From Streptomyces sp. NBC_01476 (GTDB taxonomy: Bacteria > Actinomycetota > Actinomycetes > Streptomycetales > Streptomycetaceae), in contig NZ_CP109446.1 of NCBI RefSeq assembly GCF_036227265.1, positions 6,527,001 to 6,591,000 on the forward strand: a stretch of 64,000 nt of DNA, written 5' to 3'. The notes beneath the pieces are model-generated. The model was not told where the DNA came from. It made no database searches and saw nothing but the letters and a program-made list of their open reading frames with translations. This document shows positions 41,577 through 50,086 of the stretch, piece by piece (within the stretch, counting starts at the first letter, position 1; the number at the start of each line of letters is the position of its first letter). The translations under genes were made by a program, and so were the position numbers.

Positions 41577-42092
41577 GTGACTTCCAGCGCTCCGCCGGGT
41601 CTGGCCCGGTTCAACGACGCCGCCCCGGCCCCGCTGGCCGAGCGGCTGCACGAGGTGTGCGCCAGCGCCGCCTGGGGAGCCGCGGTGGCACGGGGGCGGC
41701 CGTACGGCAGTCTCGGTGACCTGCTGGCGGCGAGCGACGCCGCGATGGCGGCACTCACCGCCGCGGACCTCGGCGAGGCGATGGCCGGCCACCCGCCGAT
41801 CGGCCGCCCCCGGCCGGGTGACCCGGCCTCCGCACGGGAGCAGAGCGGCGTACGGGACGAGGAGCGGGCCGAACTGCTCCGGCTCAACCTCGCTTACCAG
41901 GACGCCCACGGCCATGTCTTCCTGATCTGCGCCACCGGCCGCACCGGCGCCGAGATGCTCGCCGCGCTCAAGGAGCGCATCGGCAACGACACCGCGACCG
42001 AACGCGAGATCGTCCGCACCGAACTGGGGAAGATCAATCACATCCGGCTCGGCCGGCTGATCGAACGGCTCGCCCAGGAGGACCCGTCATGA
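41577..42092 (+). CDS. uraD: OHCU decarboxylase
   Basis: A 171-residue enzyme converting 2-oxo-4-hydroxy-4-carboxy-5-ureidoimidazoline to S-allantoin. The catalytic His lies in AMAGHPPIGRPRP, the conserved Glu in SAREQSGV, and the C-terminal signature is TEREIVRTELGKINHIRLGRL. GTG 41577 is the probable leaderless start. It is coupled to uraH by an ATGA overlap. It is the first gene of the urate operon. Confidence 0.92.
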   Translation: MTSSAPPGLARFNDAAPAPLAERLHEVCASAAWGAAVARGRPYGSLGDLLAASDAAMAALTAADLGEAMAGHPPIGRPRPGDPASAREQSGVRDEERAELLRLNLAYQDAHGHVFLICATGRTGAEMLAALKERIGNDTATEREIVRTELGKINHIRLGRLIERLAQEDPS

Positions 42093-42508
42093 CGCCCGCG
42101 CCGTCCCCCGCATCCCCGTCCCCCTCCGCTTCTGTCTCCACCCACGTCCTCGACACCAGCGCCGGCCGCCCCGCCGCCGCCGTCGCGGTCGAGGTGTCGG
42201 TACGCGCCGGCCGCGGGGCCCCGTGGACCGCGCACGCCGTCTCCGCCACCGACGCGGACGGCCGCTGCAAGGACCTGCCGGCGCTGCCGGAAGCCACCAC
42301 CCACGTACGGCTCCGCTTCGAGGTCGAGCCGTACTTCACCCGCACCTCATCACCCGCAGCCGAGGACCGGCAGGACGCCCCCCGCACAAGGGACAGCGGA
42401 GTGTTCTTCCCGGAGGTGGCGGTCGTCTTCGCCGTCACGCCGGGCGAGCGCTATCACGTACCGCTGCTGCTCAACCCGTTCGGCTACTCCGTATACCGAG
42501 GGAGCTAG
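42089..42508 (+). CDS. uraH: 5-hydroxyisourate hydrolase (transthyretin-like)
   Basis: A 139-residue enzyme that hydrolyses the uricase product 5-hydroxyisourate to OHCU. It has the family's N-terminal STHVLDTSAGRPA and its invariant C-terminus SVYRGS; histidine and arginine residues of the active site lie in these motifs and in ERYHVPLLLNPFGYS. A Ser/Pro-rich leader of 15 residues precedes the fold. It sits between uraD and uricase, separated from the latter by 4 nt. Confidence 0.93.
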   Translation: MTPAPSPASPSPSASVSTHVLDTSAGRPAAAVAVEVSVRAGRGAPWTAHAVSATDADGRCKDLPALPEATTHVRLRFEVEPYFTRTSSPAAEDRQDAPRTRDSGVFFPEVAVVFAVTPGERYHVPLLLNPFGYSVYRGS

Positions 42509-42512
42509 CACG

Positions 42513-43424
42513 ATGACCGACGAAACCCGCCCTGTCCGTGTCACCCGGCTGGGACCCAACCAGTACGGCAAGGCGGAGAACCGTGTCGTGCGGATCATCC
42601 GCGACGGCGCCACCCACCACATCAAGGACCTCAACGTCTCGGTGGCGCTCTCCGGCGCCATGGACGAGGTCCACCTGTCCGGCTCCAACGCCAATGTGCT
42701 CACCACCGACGCCACCAAGAACACCGTCTTCGCGTTCGCCAGGGAACACGGCATCGACTCCGCCGAGCAGTTCGGCATCCACCTGGCCCGGCACTTCGTC
42801 GACAGCCGGCCCTCCATTCACCGCGCCAGGATCCGGATCGAGGAGTACGGCTGGGAGCGCATCCCCCACGAGGGCGCGGGCGAGCACTCCTTCGCCCGCA
42901 AGGGCCAGGAGATCCGTACCACCGAGGTCACCTTCGACGACCGGGGCTGGCAGGTGATCTCCGGTCTGAAGGACCTGGTGGTGCTGAACTCCACCGACTC
43001 GGAGTTCTGGGGCTACGTCAAGGACAAGTACACGACGCTCCCGGAGACTCGCGACCGCATCCTGGCCACCGAGGTCAACGCCCGCTGGCGGTTCGGCTGG
43101 AGCGAGGACGGGCAGCCCGCGCCGGACTGGGAGGAGTCGTACCCGCAGGTCCGCCGGCACCTGCTGGAGGCGTTCGCGGACACCTACTCCTACTCGCTGC
43201 AGCAGACCCTCTTCGCGATGGGCACCCGGATCGTCGAGCAGCGGCCCGAGGTGGACGAAGTACGCCTGTCGCTGCCCAACAAGCACCACTTCCTGGTCGA
43301 CCTGGAGCCCTTCGGGCTGAAGAACGACAACGAGGTCTACCTGGCAGCCGACCGCCCCTACGGACTCATCGAGGGCACCGTGCTGCGGGACGGCGCCCAG
43401 GCCCGCATCCCGGTGACGGACTGA
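42513..43424 (+). CDS. Urate oxidase (uricase)
   Basis: A 303-residue cofactor-free oxidase turning urate into 5-hydroxyisourate. The two tunnelling-fold repeats are visible. NVLTTDATKNTVFAFA (about residues 62-77) supplies the catalytic Thr of the charge relay, and LSLPNKHHFLVDL near residue 250 is the C-terminal signature. The length is typical. It is the third gene of the operon uraD-uraH-uricase-deaminase, 4 nt after uraH. Confidence 0.94.
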   Translation: MTDETRPVRVTRLGPNQYGKAENRVVRIIRDGATHHIKDLNVSVALSGAMDEVHLSGSNANVLTTDATKNTVFAFAREHGIDSAEQFGIHLARHFVDSRPSIHRARIRIEEYGWERIPHEGAGEHSFARKGQEIRTTEVTFDDRGWQVISGLKDLVVLNSTDSEFWGYVKDKYTTLPETRDRILATEVNARWRFGWSEDGQPAPDWEESYPQVRRHLLEAFADTYSYSLQQTLFAMGTRIVEQRPEVDEVRLSLPNKHHFLVDLEPFGLKNDNEVYLAADRPYGLIEGTVLRDGAQARIPVTD

Positions 43425-43435
43425 GAGGGCTCACC

Positions 43436-44827
43436 ATGACCACCAGCAACGCCCCCGCGCCCGGCCGGATCGTCATCGAGAACGGCGCCGTCGCCACCGT
43501 GGACGCGGCCGGCACCGAGTACGCCCGGGGGCATGTCGTCGTCGCCGGGAACCTGATCGAGTCGGTCGGCGCGGGCCCCGCTCCCGGCGGCCTCACCGGC
43601 GTCACCCGCCGGATCGACGCCACCGGCCACCTCGTCACCCCCGGCCTGGTCAACACCCACCACCACTTCTACCAGTGGCTCACCCGCGGTCTGGCCCAGG
43701 ACAGCAACCTCTTCGACTGGCTGGTCGAGCTCTACCCGACCTGGGCGCGGATCGACGAGCCGATGGTGTACGCGGCCGCCGCGGGGTCGCTGGCGATGAT
43801 GGTCCGCGGCGGCGTCACCACCGCCATGGACCACCACTACGTCTTCCCGCGCGGCGCCGGTGACCTGCTCGGCGCCGAGATCCGGGCCGCGGCCGAACTC
43901 GGGGTGCGCTTCACCGCCACCCGGGGCTCGATGGACCGCGGGAAAGCGGACGGCGGGCTGCCGCCGGACTTCGCCGTGGAGACCACAGAAGAGGCGCTGC
44001 TGGCCACCGAGTCGGCGATCGACACCCATCACGACGCCTCCTTCGGCTCGATGCTGCAGATCGCCGCGGCGCCCTGCTCGCCGTTCTCGGTCTCCACCGA
44101 ACTGATGCGGGAGGCGGCGGAGTTGGCCCGCCGCAAGGGTGTGCGGCTGCACACCCACGGCAGCGAGACGGTGGAGGAGGAGAAGTTCTGCCACGAACTG
44201 TTCGGGATGGGCCCCACCGACTACTTCGAGTCCACCGGCTGGCTCGGCCAGGACGTGTGGATGGCGCACTGCGTCCATATGAACGACGCCGACATCGCCG
44301 CCTTCGCCCGCACCGGCACCGGAGTGGCGCACTGCCCGTCCTCCAACGCCCGGCTGGCCGCCGGGATCGCCCGGGTGCCGGACATGCTCGCCGCCGGAGT
44401 CCCGGTCGGCCTCGGTGTGGACGGCACCGCCTCCAACGAATCGGGGGAACTCCACACCGAGTTGCGCAACGCGCTGCTCATCAACCGGCTCGGCGGCGGT
44501 GAGAAGGCGCTCAACGCCCGCCAGGCGCTGCGGCTGGGCACCTACGGAGGCGCCCAAGTCCTCGGCCGGGCAGCCGAGATCGGCTCACTGGAGGCCGGCA
44601 AGCTCGCCGACCTGGTGCTGTGGAAGCTCGACGGCATCGGCCACGCCTCCATCGCCGACCCGGTGGCCGCGCTCGTCCTCGGCGCGGCGGCCCCGGTCAC
44701 CCTGTCGCTGGTCAACGGCGTCCCGGTGGTGGAGAACGGCCGCCTCACCCGGGCCGACGAGGAGGCGGTGGCGAAGCTGACCCGCAGCGAGGCGCGCCGC
44801 CTCGCCGGGATCGCGGGCCTGGCCTGA
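43436..44827 (+). CDS. 8-oxoguanine deaminase-like amidohydrolase
   Basis: A 463-residue metal-dependent deaminase (TrzN/AtzB superfamily). The Zn ligands are visible in VNTHHHFYQWLTRG, RLHTHGSETVEEE, WMAHCVHMND and GLGVDGTASNESG. The pattern NTHHHFYQ and the Asp-Gly-x-Ala-Ser-Asn motif fit 8-oxoguanine deaminases, which yield urate, the substrate of the uricase encoded 11 nt upstream; guanine deaminase is the alternative. GAGAGGG precedes ATG 43436. The gene ends at a shared terminator. Confidence 0.85.
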   Translation: MTTSNAPAPGRIVIENGAVATVDAAGTEYARGHVVVAGNLIESVGAGPAPGGLTGVTRRIDATGHLVTPGLVNTHHHFYQWLTRGLAQDSNLFDWLVELYPTWARIDEPMVYAAAAGSLAMMVRGGVTTAMDHHYVFPRGAGDLLGAEIRAAAELGVRFTATRGSMDRGKADGGLPPDFAVETTEEALLATESAIDTHHDASFGSMLQIAAAPCSPFSVSTELMREAAELARRKGVRLHTHGSETVEEEKFCHELFGMGPTDYFESTGWLGQDVWMAHCVHMNDADIAAFARTGTGVAHCPSSNARLAAGIARVPDMLAAGVPVGLGVDGTASNESGELHTELRNALLINRLGGGEKALNARQALRLGTYGGAQVLGRAAEIGSLEAGKLADLVLWKLDGIGHASIADPVAALVLGAAAPVTLSLVNGVPVVENGRLTRADEEAVAKLTRSEARRLAGIAGLA

Positions 44828-44878
44828 CCGCCGCCCGCACAGGACCGCCGGCCGCGGAGGGACGGCTCCCGGCCGGCG

Positions 44879-44906
44879 CCCGGCGGGCGATGCCGCGCCC
44901 GCCGGG
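44879..44906. terminator. Hairpin between convergent deaminase and malate synthase genes
   Basis: A perfect 11-bp stem (44879-44889, CCCGGCGGGCG, with 44896-44906) and a 6-nt loop, 51 bp after one stop and 53 bp after the other. It is probably bidirectional. Confidence 0.8.
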
Positions 44907-44958
44907 CCACCGCACCGCTGGAGAGGCAGCGGTCAGCCGGCCGCCCCTGGAGGGGCAG

Positions 44959-46584
44959 TCAGCCGGCCAGCTGCTCGTACGCCGGCAGCGTCAGGAAGTC
45001 GACGTAGTCCGCGTCGAGGCCGGTGCGCAGCAGCAGTTCGTGCGCCTCGGTCCACTTGCCGGCGGCGAACGCGTCCTCACCGACCTCGGTGCGGATCGCC
45101 ACGAGTTCGTCGGCGGCGACCTGGCGGACCAGCTCGGGGGTCGCCTTCTCGCCGCCCTCGAAGACCACACCCGCGTTGGTCCACTGCCAGATCTGCGAGC
45201 GTGAGATCTCCGCGGTGGCCGCGTCCTCCATCAGGTTGAAGATCGCCACCGCGCCCGACCCGCGCAGCCACGCCTCGATGTAACGGATGCCGACCGCGAC
45301 GGCGTTGCGCAGACCGTCGTAGGTCGGCCTGGCGTCCAGCGAGGCGATGTCGATGAGTTCGGCGGCGGTGACGTGCACGTCCTCGCGCAGCCGGTCCTTC
45401 TGGTTCGGCCGGTCGCCGAGCACCGCGTCGAAGGAGGCGCGGGCGATCGGCACCAGGTCCGGGTGCGCCACCCAGGAGCCGTCGAAGCCGTCGCCGGCCT
45501 CGCGGTCCTTGTCGGCCTTGACCTTCTCGAACGCCACCTCGTTGACGGCCGCGTCGCGCCGCGACGGGATGAACGCCGCCATGCCGCCGATCGCGTGCGC
45601 CCCGCGCTTGTGGCAGGTGCGCACCAGCAGTTCGGTGTAGGCCCGCATGAAGGGCGCGGTCATGGTGACCGCGTTGCGGTCCGGCAGCACGAACCGCTCA
45701 CCGGCGTCCCGGAAGTTCTTCACGATCGAGAACAGGTAGTCCCAGCGGCCCGCGTTGAGCCCGGAGGCGTGGTCGCGCAGTTCGTAGAGGATCTCCTCCA
45801 TCTCGTACGCGGCGGTGATCGTCTCGATCAGCACGGTGGCGCGGACGGTGCCCTGCGGGATGCCGGTGTAGTCCTGGGCGAAGACGAACACGTCGTTCCA
45901 GAGCCGGGCTTCGAGGTGCGACTCGGTCTTCGGCAGGTAGAAGTACGGGCCCTTGCCGAGGTCGATCAGCCGCTGCGCGTTGTGGAAGAAGTAGAGCCCG
46001 AAGTCGACCAGGCCGCCGGGGACCTGCTCGCCGTCCACGGTCAGGTGCCGCTCGTCGAGGTGCCAGCCGCGCGGCCGGGTGACGACGGTGGCGAGTTCGG
46101 CGGCGTCCTTGAGCGCGTAGCTCTTGCCCTCGGGGGAGGTGAAGTCGATCCGCCGCTCGTAGGCGTCGATCAGGTTGACCTGGCCGCCGATGACGTTCTC
46201 CCAGGTGGGCGCGGAGGCGTCCTCGAAGTCGGCGAGCCAGATCTTCGCGCCGGAATTGAGCGCGTTGATGGTCATCTTGCGGTCGGTGGGGCCGGTGATC
46301 TCCACCCGGCGGTCGTTCAGCGCCGCCGGGGCGGGGGCCACCTGCCACGCGCCGTCCCGGATGTGCGCGGTGTCGGGGAGGAAGTCAAGGGAGGCGGTAC
46401 GGGCGATCTCGGCCCGCCGCTTCGCGCGCAGTGCGAGCAGTTCGGCGCGGCGGGGGGCGAAACGGCGGTGCAGCTCGCCGAGGAAGGCCAGCGCCTGCGG
46501 CGTCAGCACCTCCTCCGCGCGGGCCACGGTCGGGGCGGCTTCGGAGACGACGGCCGGGGACGGGGACGGCGCGCTTGCGGACAT
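44959..46584 (-). CDS. aceB: Malate synthase A
   Basis: A 541-residue TIM-barrel enzyme condensing glyoxylate with acetyl-CoA to malate. Signature segments include GPTDRKMTINALNSGAKIW with the downstream WLADFEDASAPTW (Mg ligand region), YFYLPKTESHLEARLWNDVF, LIETITAAYEMEEILYELR and the C-terminal catalytic Asp in NLMEDAATAEISR. GGAGGAG precedes the ATG. It lies 158 bp after the MocA-like gene, with paired AllR-type sites in between, tying glyoxylate from allantoin to the TCA cycle. Confidence 0.93.
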   Translation of the reverse strand: MSASAPSPSPAVVSEAAPTVARAEEVLTPQALAFLGELHRRFAPRRAELLALRAKRRAEIARTASLDFLPDTAHIRDGAWQVAPAPAALNDRRVEITGPTDRKMTINALNSGAKIWLADFEDASAPTWENVIGGQVNLIDAYERRIDFTSPEGKSYALKDAAELATVVTRPRGWHLDERHLTVDGEQVPGGLVDFGLYFFHNAQRLIDLGKGPYFYLPKTESHLEARLWNDVFVFAQDYTGIPQGTVRATVLIETITAAYEMEEILYELRDHASGLNAGRWDYLFSIVKNFRDAGERFVLPDRNAVTMTAPFMRAYTELLVRTCHKRGAHAIGGMAAFIPSRRDAAVNEVAFEKVKADKDREAGDGFDGSWVAHPDLVPIARASFDAVLGDRPNQKDRLREDVHVTAAELIDIASLDARPTYDGLRNAVAVGIRYIEAWLRGSGAVAIFNLMEDAATAEISRSQIWQWTNAGVVFEGGEKATPELVRQVAADELVAIRTEVGEDAFAAGKWTEAHELLLRTGLDADYVDFLTLPAYEQLAG

Positions 46585-46704
46585 GCGGGTCACTCCTCCA
46601 GAGAGCAAAGGGTGTCGGCGTCCGCCGTGTACGGCCCGGAGGTGCCGCCCACGCCGGGGCGGTGGGCAGGCACGCGGTGCCGGGCCGCGTCGGGATACGG
46701 GCGC

Positions 46705-46740
46705 TTCTGCTAGGTGGAGTGTAGTTTTCGCAGTGCGGAA
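46705..46740 (-). promoter_or_regulatory. Tandem AllR-type operators upstream of aceB
   Basis: TTTCGCAGTGCGGAA (46726-46740) and the weaker TTCTGCTAGGTGGAG (46705-46719) start 21 bp apart. The strong and weak sites are swapped relative to gcl and hyi. They lie 121-156 bp upstream of aceB and immediately past the mocA-like stop. Confidence 0.72.
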
Positions 46741-46742
46741 GT

Positions 46743-47435
46743 TCAACGTTCTGTGGCACCACGGGCGGTCTCATCGAGAATCCGCAGGTCGGCGGGGGTG
46801 TCGATATCCGCCGGGTCCGCCACGTCACCGCACTCCACCAGAAGCGTCTGCTCGGCGTGCTCGCGAAGATACCTACGAGCCCCGCGGTCCCCGCCCGCGC
46901 TGCCCGCCACCGCGGCCCAGCGGCTCGACCCGAAGAGGACCGGGTGCCCGCGCTGGGCCCCGTACACCGCCGAGACCAGCGCCGAGGGCAGGTCCTCGCC
47001 GGCCCGGGCGGCGGCCAGCACCCGGGCGACCGCTTCGGCGCCGACGCCGGGCTGGTCCACCAGGCAGATCACCGCCGCCCCCGGGTGTCCGGCGCCCGCC
47101 GCGGAGCCGGCCCGGCGCGTGTCCGGGGTCTCCGCGTCCTGCTCGTGCCCGGCCAGGGAGGCGAGACCGGCCCGGAGCGAGGTGCCCATGCCCTCCTCCC
47201 AGCGCGGGTTCGTCACGATCACACAGCCGGAGAGATCGGCCTGCCCCCGTACCTCGTCCGCCGCCGCGCCCAGCACCACGTGCACGGGGCCGCAGCCGCC
47301 CGCCCGCAGCATCTCCACGGCGTGCTCCACCAGCGGCCGCCCCCGGTACGGCAGCAGCGCCTTCGGACGGCCGCCGAGGCGCCGCCCCCCGCCGGCCGCC
47401 AGCAGCAGACCGGCCACCTCGCCATTCGTCTCCAT
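46743..47435 (-). CDS. MocA/MobA-like molybdenum-cofactor nucleotidyltransferase
   Basis: A 230-residue NTP-transferase. The nucleotide loop is GLLLAAGGGRRLGGRPKALLPYRG (residues 9-32, with the GG-R-x-G and Pro-Lys signature), VNPRWEEGMGTSL-like substrate motif is present as TNPRWEEGMGTSL, and CLVDQPGVGAEAV gives the metal-binding D-Q-P. These match MocA enzymes that add CMP to the cofactor of xanthine dehydrogenase-type enzymes. Its location among urate genes supports service to the dehydrogenase at 9-12.8 kb. Confidence 0.85.
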   Translation of the reverse strand: METNGEVAGLLLAAGGGRRLGGRPKALLPYRGRPLVEHAVEMLRAGGCGPVHVVLGAAADEVRGQADLSGCVIVTNPRWEEGMGTSLRAGLASLAGHEQDAETPDTRRAGSAAGAGHPGAAVICLVDQPGVGAEAVARVLAAARAGEDLPSALVSAVYGAQRGHPVLFGSSRWAAVAGSAGGDRGARRYLREHAEQTLLVECGDVADPADIDTPADLRILDETARGATER

Positions 47436-47553
47436 GCGTCCTGCATACCGCCTGCCGCACGGTGGCGGAACAGGCCCCTGGCGGCGTGGCGTGTTCCGGT
47501 ATCGTCAAGCCGTGTCCGGGGCGGGGCGTTGGTCAGGTGAGGGGCGGGGGCTG

Positions 47554-49578
47554 ATGGGCATGGCGCACACCGGTCCGGCCTTCCGGGAACCGGTCTTCGG
47601 ACCCGCCGCCGCCGACGACCCGGCGGTGGTCTCGGGCCACCGGATCGGCGCGGTGCTCGGCGACGGCGCGCTCGGCCGGGTCTACCTGGCGCACGCCCCC
47701 GGCGGGCAGCCGGTGGCGCTCACCGTGCTCCGTGCACGGGACACCGCGGAGCCGGACTTCGCGGCCCGCTTCCACCACCACGCGCAGGCCGCGGGACGCG
47801 TACCGGCCGGCCCCTTCACGGTCCCGGTGCTCGGCAGCGGCAAGGAGGGCGACCGCTACTGGATCGCCACCGGTTACGTCCCCGCGGTGTCACTGCGTGC
47901 CGCCGTCGCCGGGGCGGGACCGCTGCCCACCCGGACGGTGCTGCGGCTGGTGGCCGGCGTCGCGGAGGGCCTGCGGGCACTCCACGGGGCGGGCGTGGTC
48001 CACGGCGACCTGCGGCCGGCCCAGGTGCTGCTCACCGCGGAGGGGCCCCGGCTCAAGGGGTACGGTCTCGCGCCCGTCGTGGCGGATCCGGCGGCCGGCG
48101 GCGGGCCGGTCTTCCTCGCCCCCGAACAGGCGGGCGGGAAGCCGCCGTTGGCGGCCACGGACGTCTTCGCCCTCGGGCAGCTCGCCGCCTATGCGTCGAT
48201 CGGCGCGGCGCCCTTCGGCGAGGGGGCGGCAGGCGCGGTGCTGCCCCGGGTCCAGCAGGAGGAGCCCGATCTCAACGAACTCCCCGGCGAGCTGCGGGAG
48301 ATCGTCACCCGCTGCCTCATCAAGGACCCGGCGCTGCGGCCCTCACTCGGCCAGATCGCCGCGATGTGCGCCCAGGCCGCGCCGTCCCGCCGTTTCCACC
48401 GCCACCCCGCGCCCTGGCTGCCGGCCCCGGTCCTGACCGCCATCATCCCGGCGATGCCCCCACCGGCCCCCCCGCACCCGGCACACCCCCCAGCACCCCT
48501 CCAGGCCCCCAGCCGACCGACAGCACCGGCCCCGGGCCCGCCCCTCCAGCCCCCCGGCGCGGGGGGTGCGCCGGGGGCCGTCCCGGGGGCTTCGTTCCAG
48601 TCCCCGACCGTCGCCGCATCGCCGGCGCCCGCTGTCGGGCCGCCCCTTCAGCCCCCTGGCGTTGCCGCGCCACCGGCGCCTGTTGCCGGCCCGCCTCTCC
48701 AGGCCCCCAGCGCCGGGGGAGCACCGGGGTCTGCCCCGGGGGCGCCCTTTCAGTCCCCGGTCGTCGTCGCGCCGCCGGTGCCCGCTGCCGGGGCGGCGCC
48801 CGGGTTCGCCTGGGGGCCCCAGCGCTGGGGGCGGGCGGCGCAGCCGCAGGTGGCGCCGGCCGGGTGGAAGCCGCGGCGGCGGACCGCCGCGGTGCTGGGT
48901 GCGGTGACCGGCCTCGCGCTGATCGCCGTCGCGGCACTGGTGCTCGGCGGGGAGTTCCACGACGGCGGCCGGTCCGGCGCGAGCGCGGGTGCCCCGGCGC
49001 CCGGCGTGCCGCCGACGGCTGCGCCCACCCCACCCACGGGCGGCAGCGCGGAGCCCTCGCCGCAGGGCAGGTACCAGGGGTTCCGCCTCCCCGCGGGCTA
49101 CGCGCTCTCGTGGCAGACCGGCTCACCCGTGGTGCGCCCCGGCACCTACAGCGGCGGCTTCGGGTACACCCCGCAGGCCGACGCCTTCGCCACCGACCCG
49201 CAGCACGGCACCCTCGCGCTGCTCGACCCGCAGGGCCAGGGGACGCTCGCCGAATGCACCGCGAGCACGTCCCGCATCGTCTCGATCCCCCGGCGGCTGG
49301 TGGTCGGCGGCTCCCGGGTGTGCGTACGGTCGCCGAACGGCACCACCGCACTGCTGACCATCCGTCAGATCACCGAGCCCGGCGACCCGCAGCCCGCCGC
49401 CACCGTCGACGTCACGGTGTGGCGGCAGCCCGCCGGACCCGCCACAACCACCGGCCCCGCCACAACCGCCGGCCCCGCCACAACCGCCGTAACGGACGGA
49501 CTCGTCGCAACCGGTGGCCCGACGACCGATCGCCTCCTTCCGCCATCGAATTCGGCGCAGATTTCCACGAGTCTGTAG
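47554..49578 (+). CDS. Membrane-anchored Hanks-type pseudokinase
   Basis: A 674-residue protein. Residues 28-280 have the Ser/Thr kinase fold: Gly-loop GDGALGRV (36-43), an APE-like LAPEQ, and conserved D203 in TDVFALG. Several catalytic residues are lost. The beta-3 Lys is Thr57 (VALTVL), HRD-x-K-N reads HGDLRPAQ (150-157) with Asn replaced by Gln, and DFG is GYG (169-171), removing the Mg-binding Asp. A repetitive Pro-rich linker (300-440), one membrane helix (443-466) and an extracellular domain of about 200 residues follow, ending in a Thr/Ala-rich tail. It is probably a signalling scaffold, not an active kinase. Confidence 0.85.
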   Translation: MGMAHTGPAFREPVFGPAAADDPAVVSGHRIGAVLGDGALGRVYLAHAPGGQPVALTVLRARDTAEPDFAARFHHHAQAAGRVPAGPFTVPVLGSGKEGDRYWIATGYVPAVSLRAAVAGAGPLPTRTVLRLVAGVAEGLRALHGAGVVHGDLRPAQVLLTAEGPRLKGYGLAPVVADPAAGGGPVFLAPEQAGGKPPLAATDVFALGQLAAYASIGAAPFGEGAAGAVLPRVQQEEPDLNELPGELREIVTRCLIKDPALRPSLGQIAAMCAQAAPSRRFHRHPAPWLPAPVLTAIIPAMPPPAPPHPAHPPAPLQAPSRPTAPAPGPPLQPPGAGGAPGAVPGASFQSPTVAASPAPAVGPPLQPPGVAAPPAPVAGPPLQAPSAGGAPGSAPGAPFQSPVVVAPPVPAAGAAPGFAWGPQRWGRAAQPQVAPAGWKPRRRTAAVLGAVTGLALIAVAALVLGGEFHDGGRSGASAGAPAPGVPPTAAPTPPTGGSAEPSPQGRYQGFRLPAGYALSWQTGSPVVRPGTYSGGFGYTPQADAFATDPQHGTLALLDPQGQGTLAECTASTSRIVSIPRRLVVGGSRVCVRSPNGTTALLTIRQITEPGDPQPAATVDVTVWRQPAGPATTTGPATTAGPATTAVTDGLVATGGPTTDRLLPPSNSAQISTSL

Positions 49579-49692
49579 CGCATCGAGCAAGAGTCGCGTT
49601 TACTGATCGGCCCCGGGCGCCGAGGGCCAGGACGCCCGGGCACGAGTACGACTCGATGGGGCAGGTAGTACGTGGTGGTGGGGGAGACTCAG

Positions 49693-50040
49693 GTGCTCGA
49701 CGACGACCGCAGCGGCATGGCCGCGCGGCCGGGCGGGGACGGTGCGCCGGGGGGCGCGGCGGTGGGCCTGCAGGATGCGGTGGCCTTGCTGCGGCGTGAA
49801 CTCGCGGCGTACCGACCGCTGTTACCGGACCGCGCGGTCGCGGAGGACCAACTCGACCAGCTGGCGGGGCAGGCCGCGACGGCCGCCCGGGCCGGCATTC
49901 TGCTGGACACAGAACGCCTTCGGCACTCCTTACTCCTGGTGGCCGCCGCGCTCGGCTCGGTCAGCGCGCTGGCCGCCCCGCTGGACGCCCTGCGCGAGGC
50001 GGTGGAGACCCTGGCGCCGCCGTACGGAGGCCGCGTCTGA
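49693..50040 (+). CDS. DUF5955-like small protein
   Basis: A 115-residue, mainly helical cytoplasmic protein. The pattern LLRRELAAYRPLLPDRAVAEDQLDQL and LRHSLLLVAAALGSVSALA resembles the DUF5955 family, widespread in streptomycetes and uncharacterised. GTG 49693 is chosen for its GGGGGAG 6 nt upstream; a GTG at 49672 would add seven residues. It follows the pseudokinase by 114 bp on the same strand and may be co-expressed with it. Confidence 0.6.
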   Translation: MLDDDRSGMAARPGGDGAPGGAAVGLQDAVALLRRELAAYRPLLPDRAVAEDQLDQLAGQAATAARAGILLDTERLRHSLLLVAAALGSVSALAAPLDALREAVETLAPPYGGRV

Positions 50041-50086
50041 CCCCGCCCTCGCGAAAGACGCGAAAGAGCGGACACCGTACCGCCGG

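Noticed and set aside
46742..46753. TTCAACGTTCTG, the reverse complement of 12 bases in the allB palindrome
   Set aside because: It is the 3' end of the mocA-like coding region and has only one arm of the TCAAC-N5-GTTGA dyad; probably chance.
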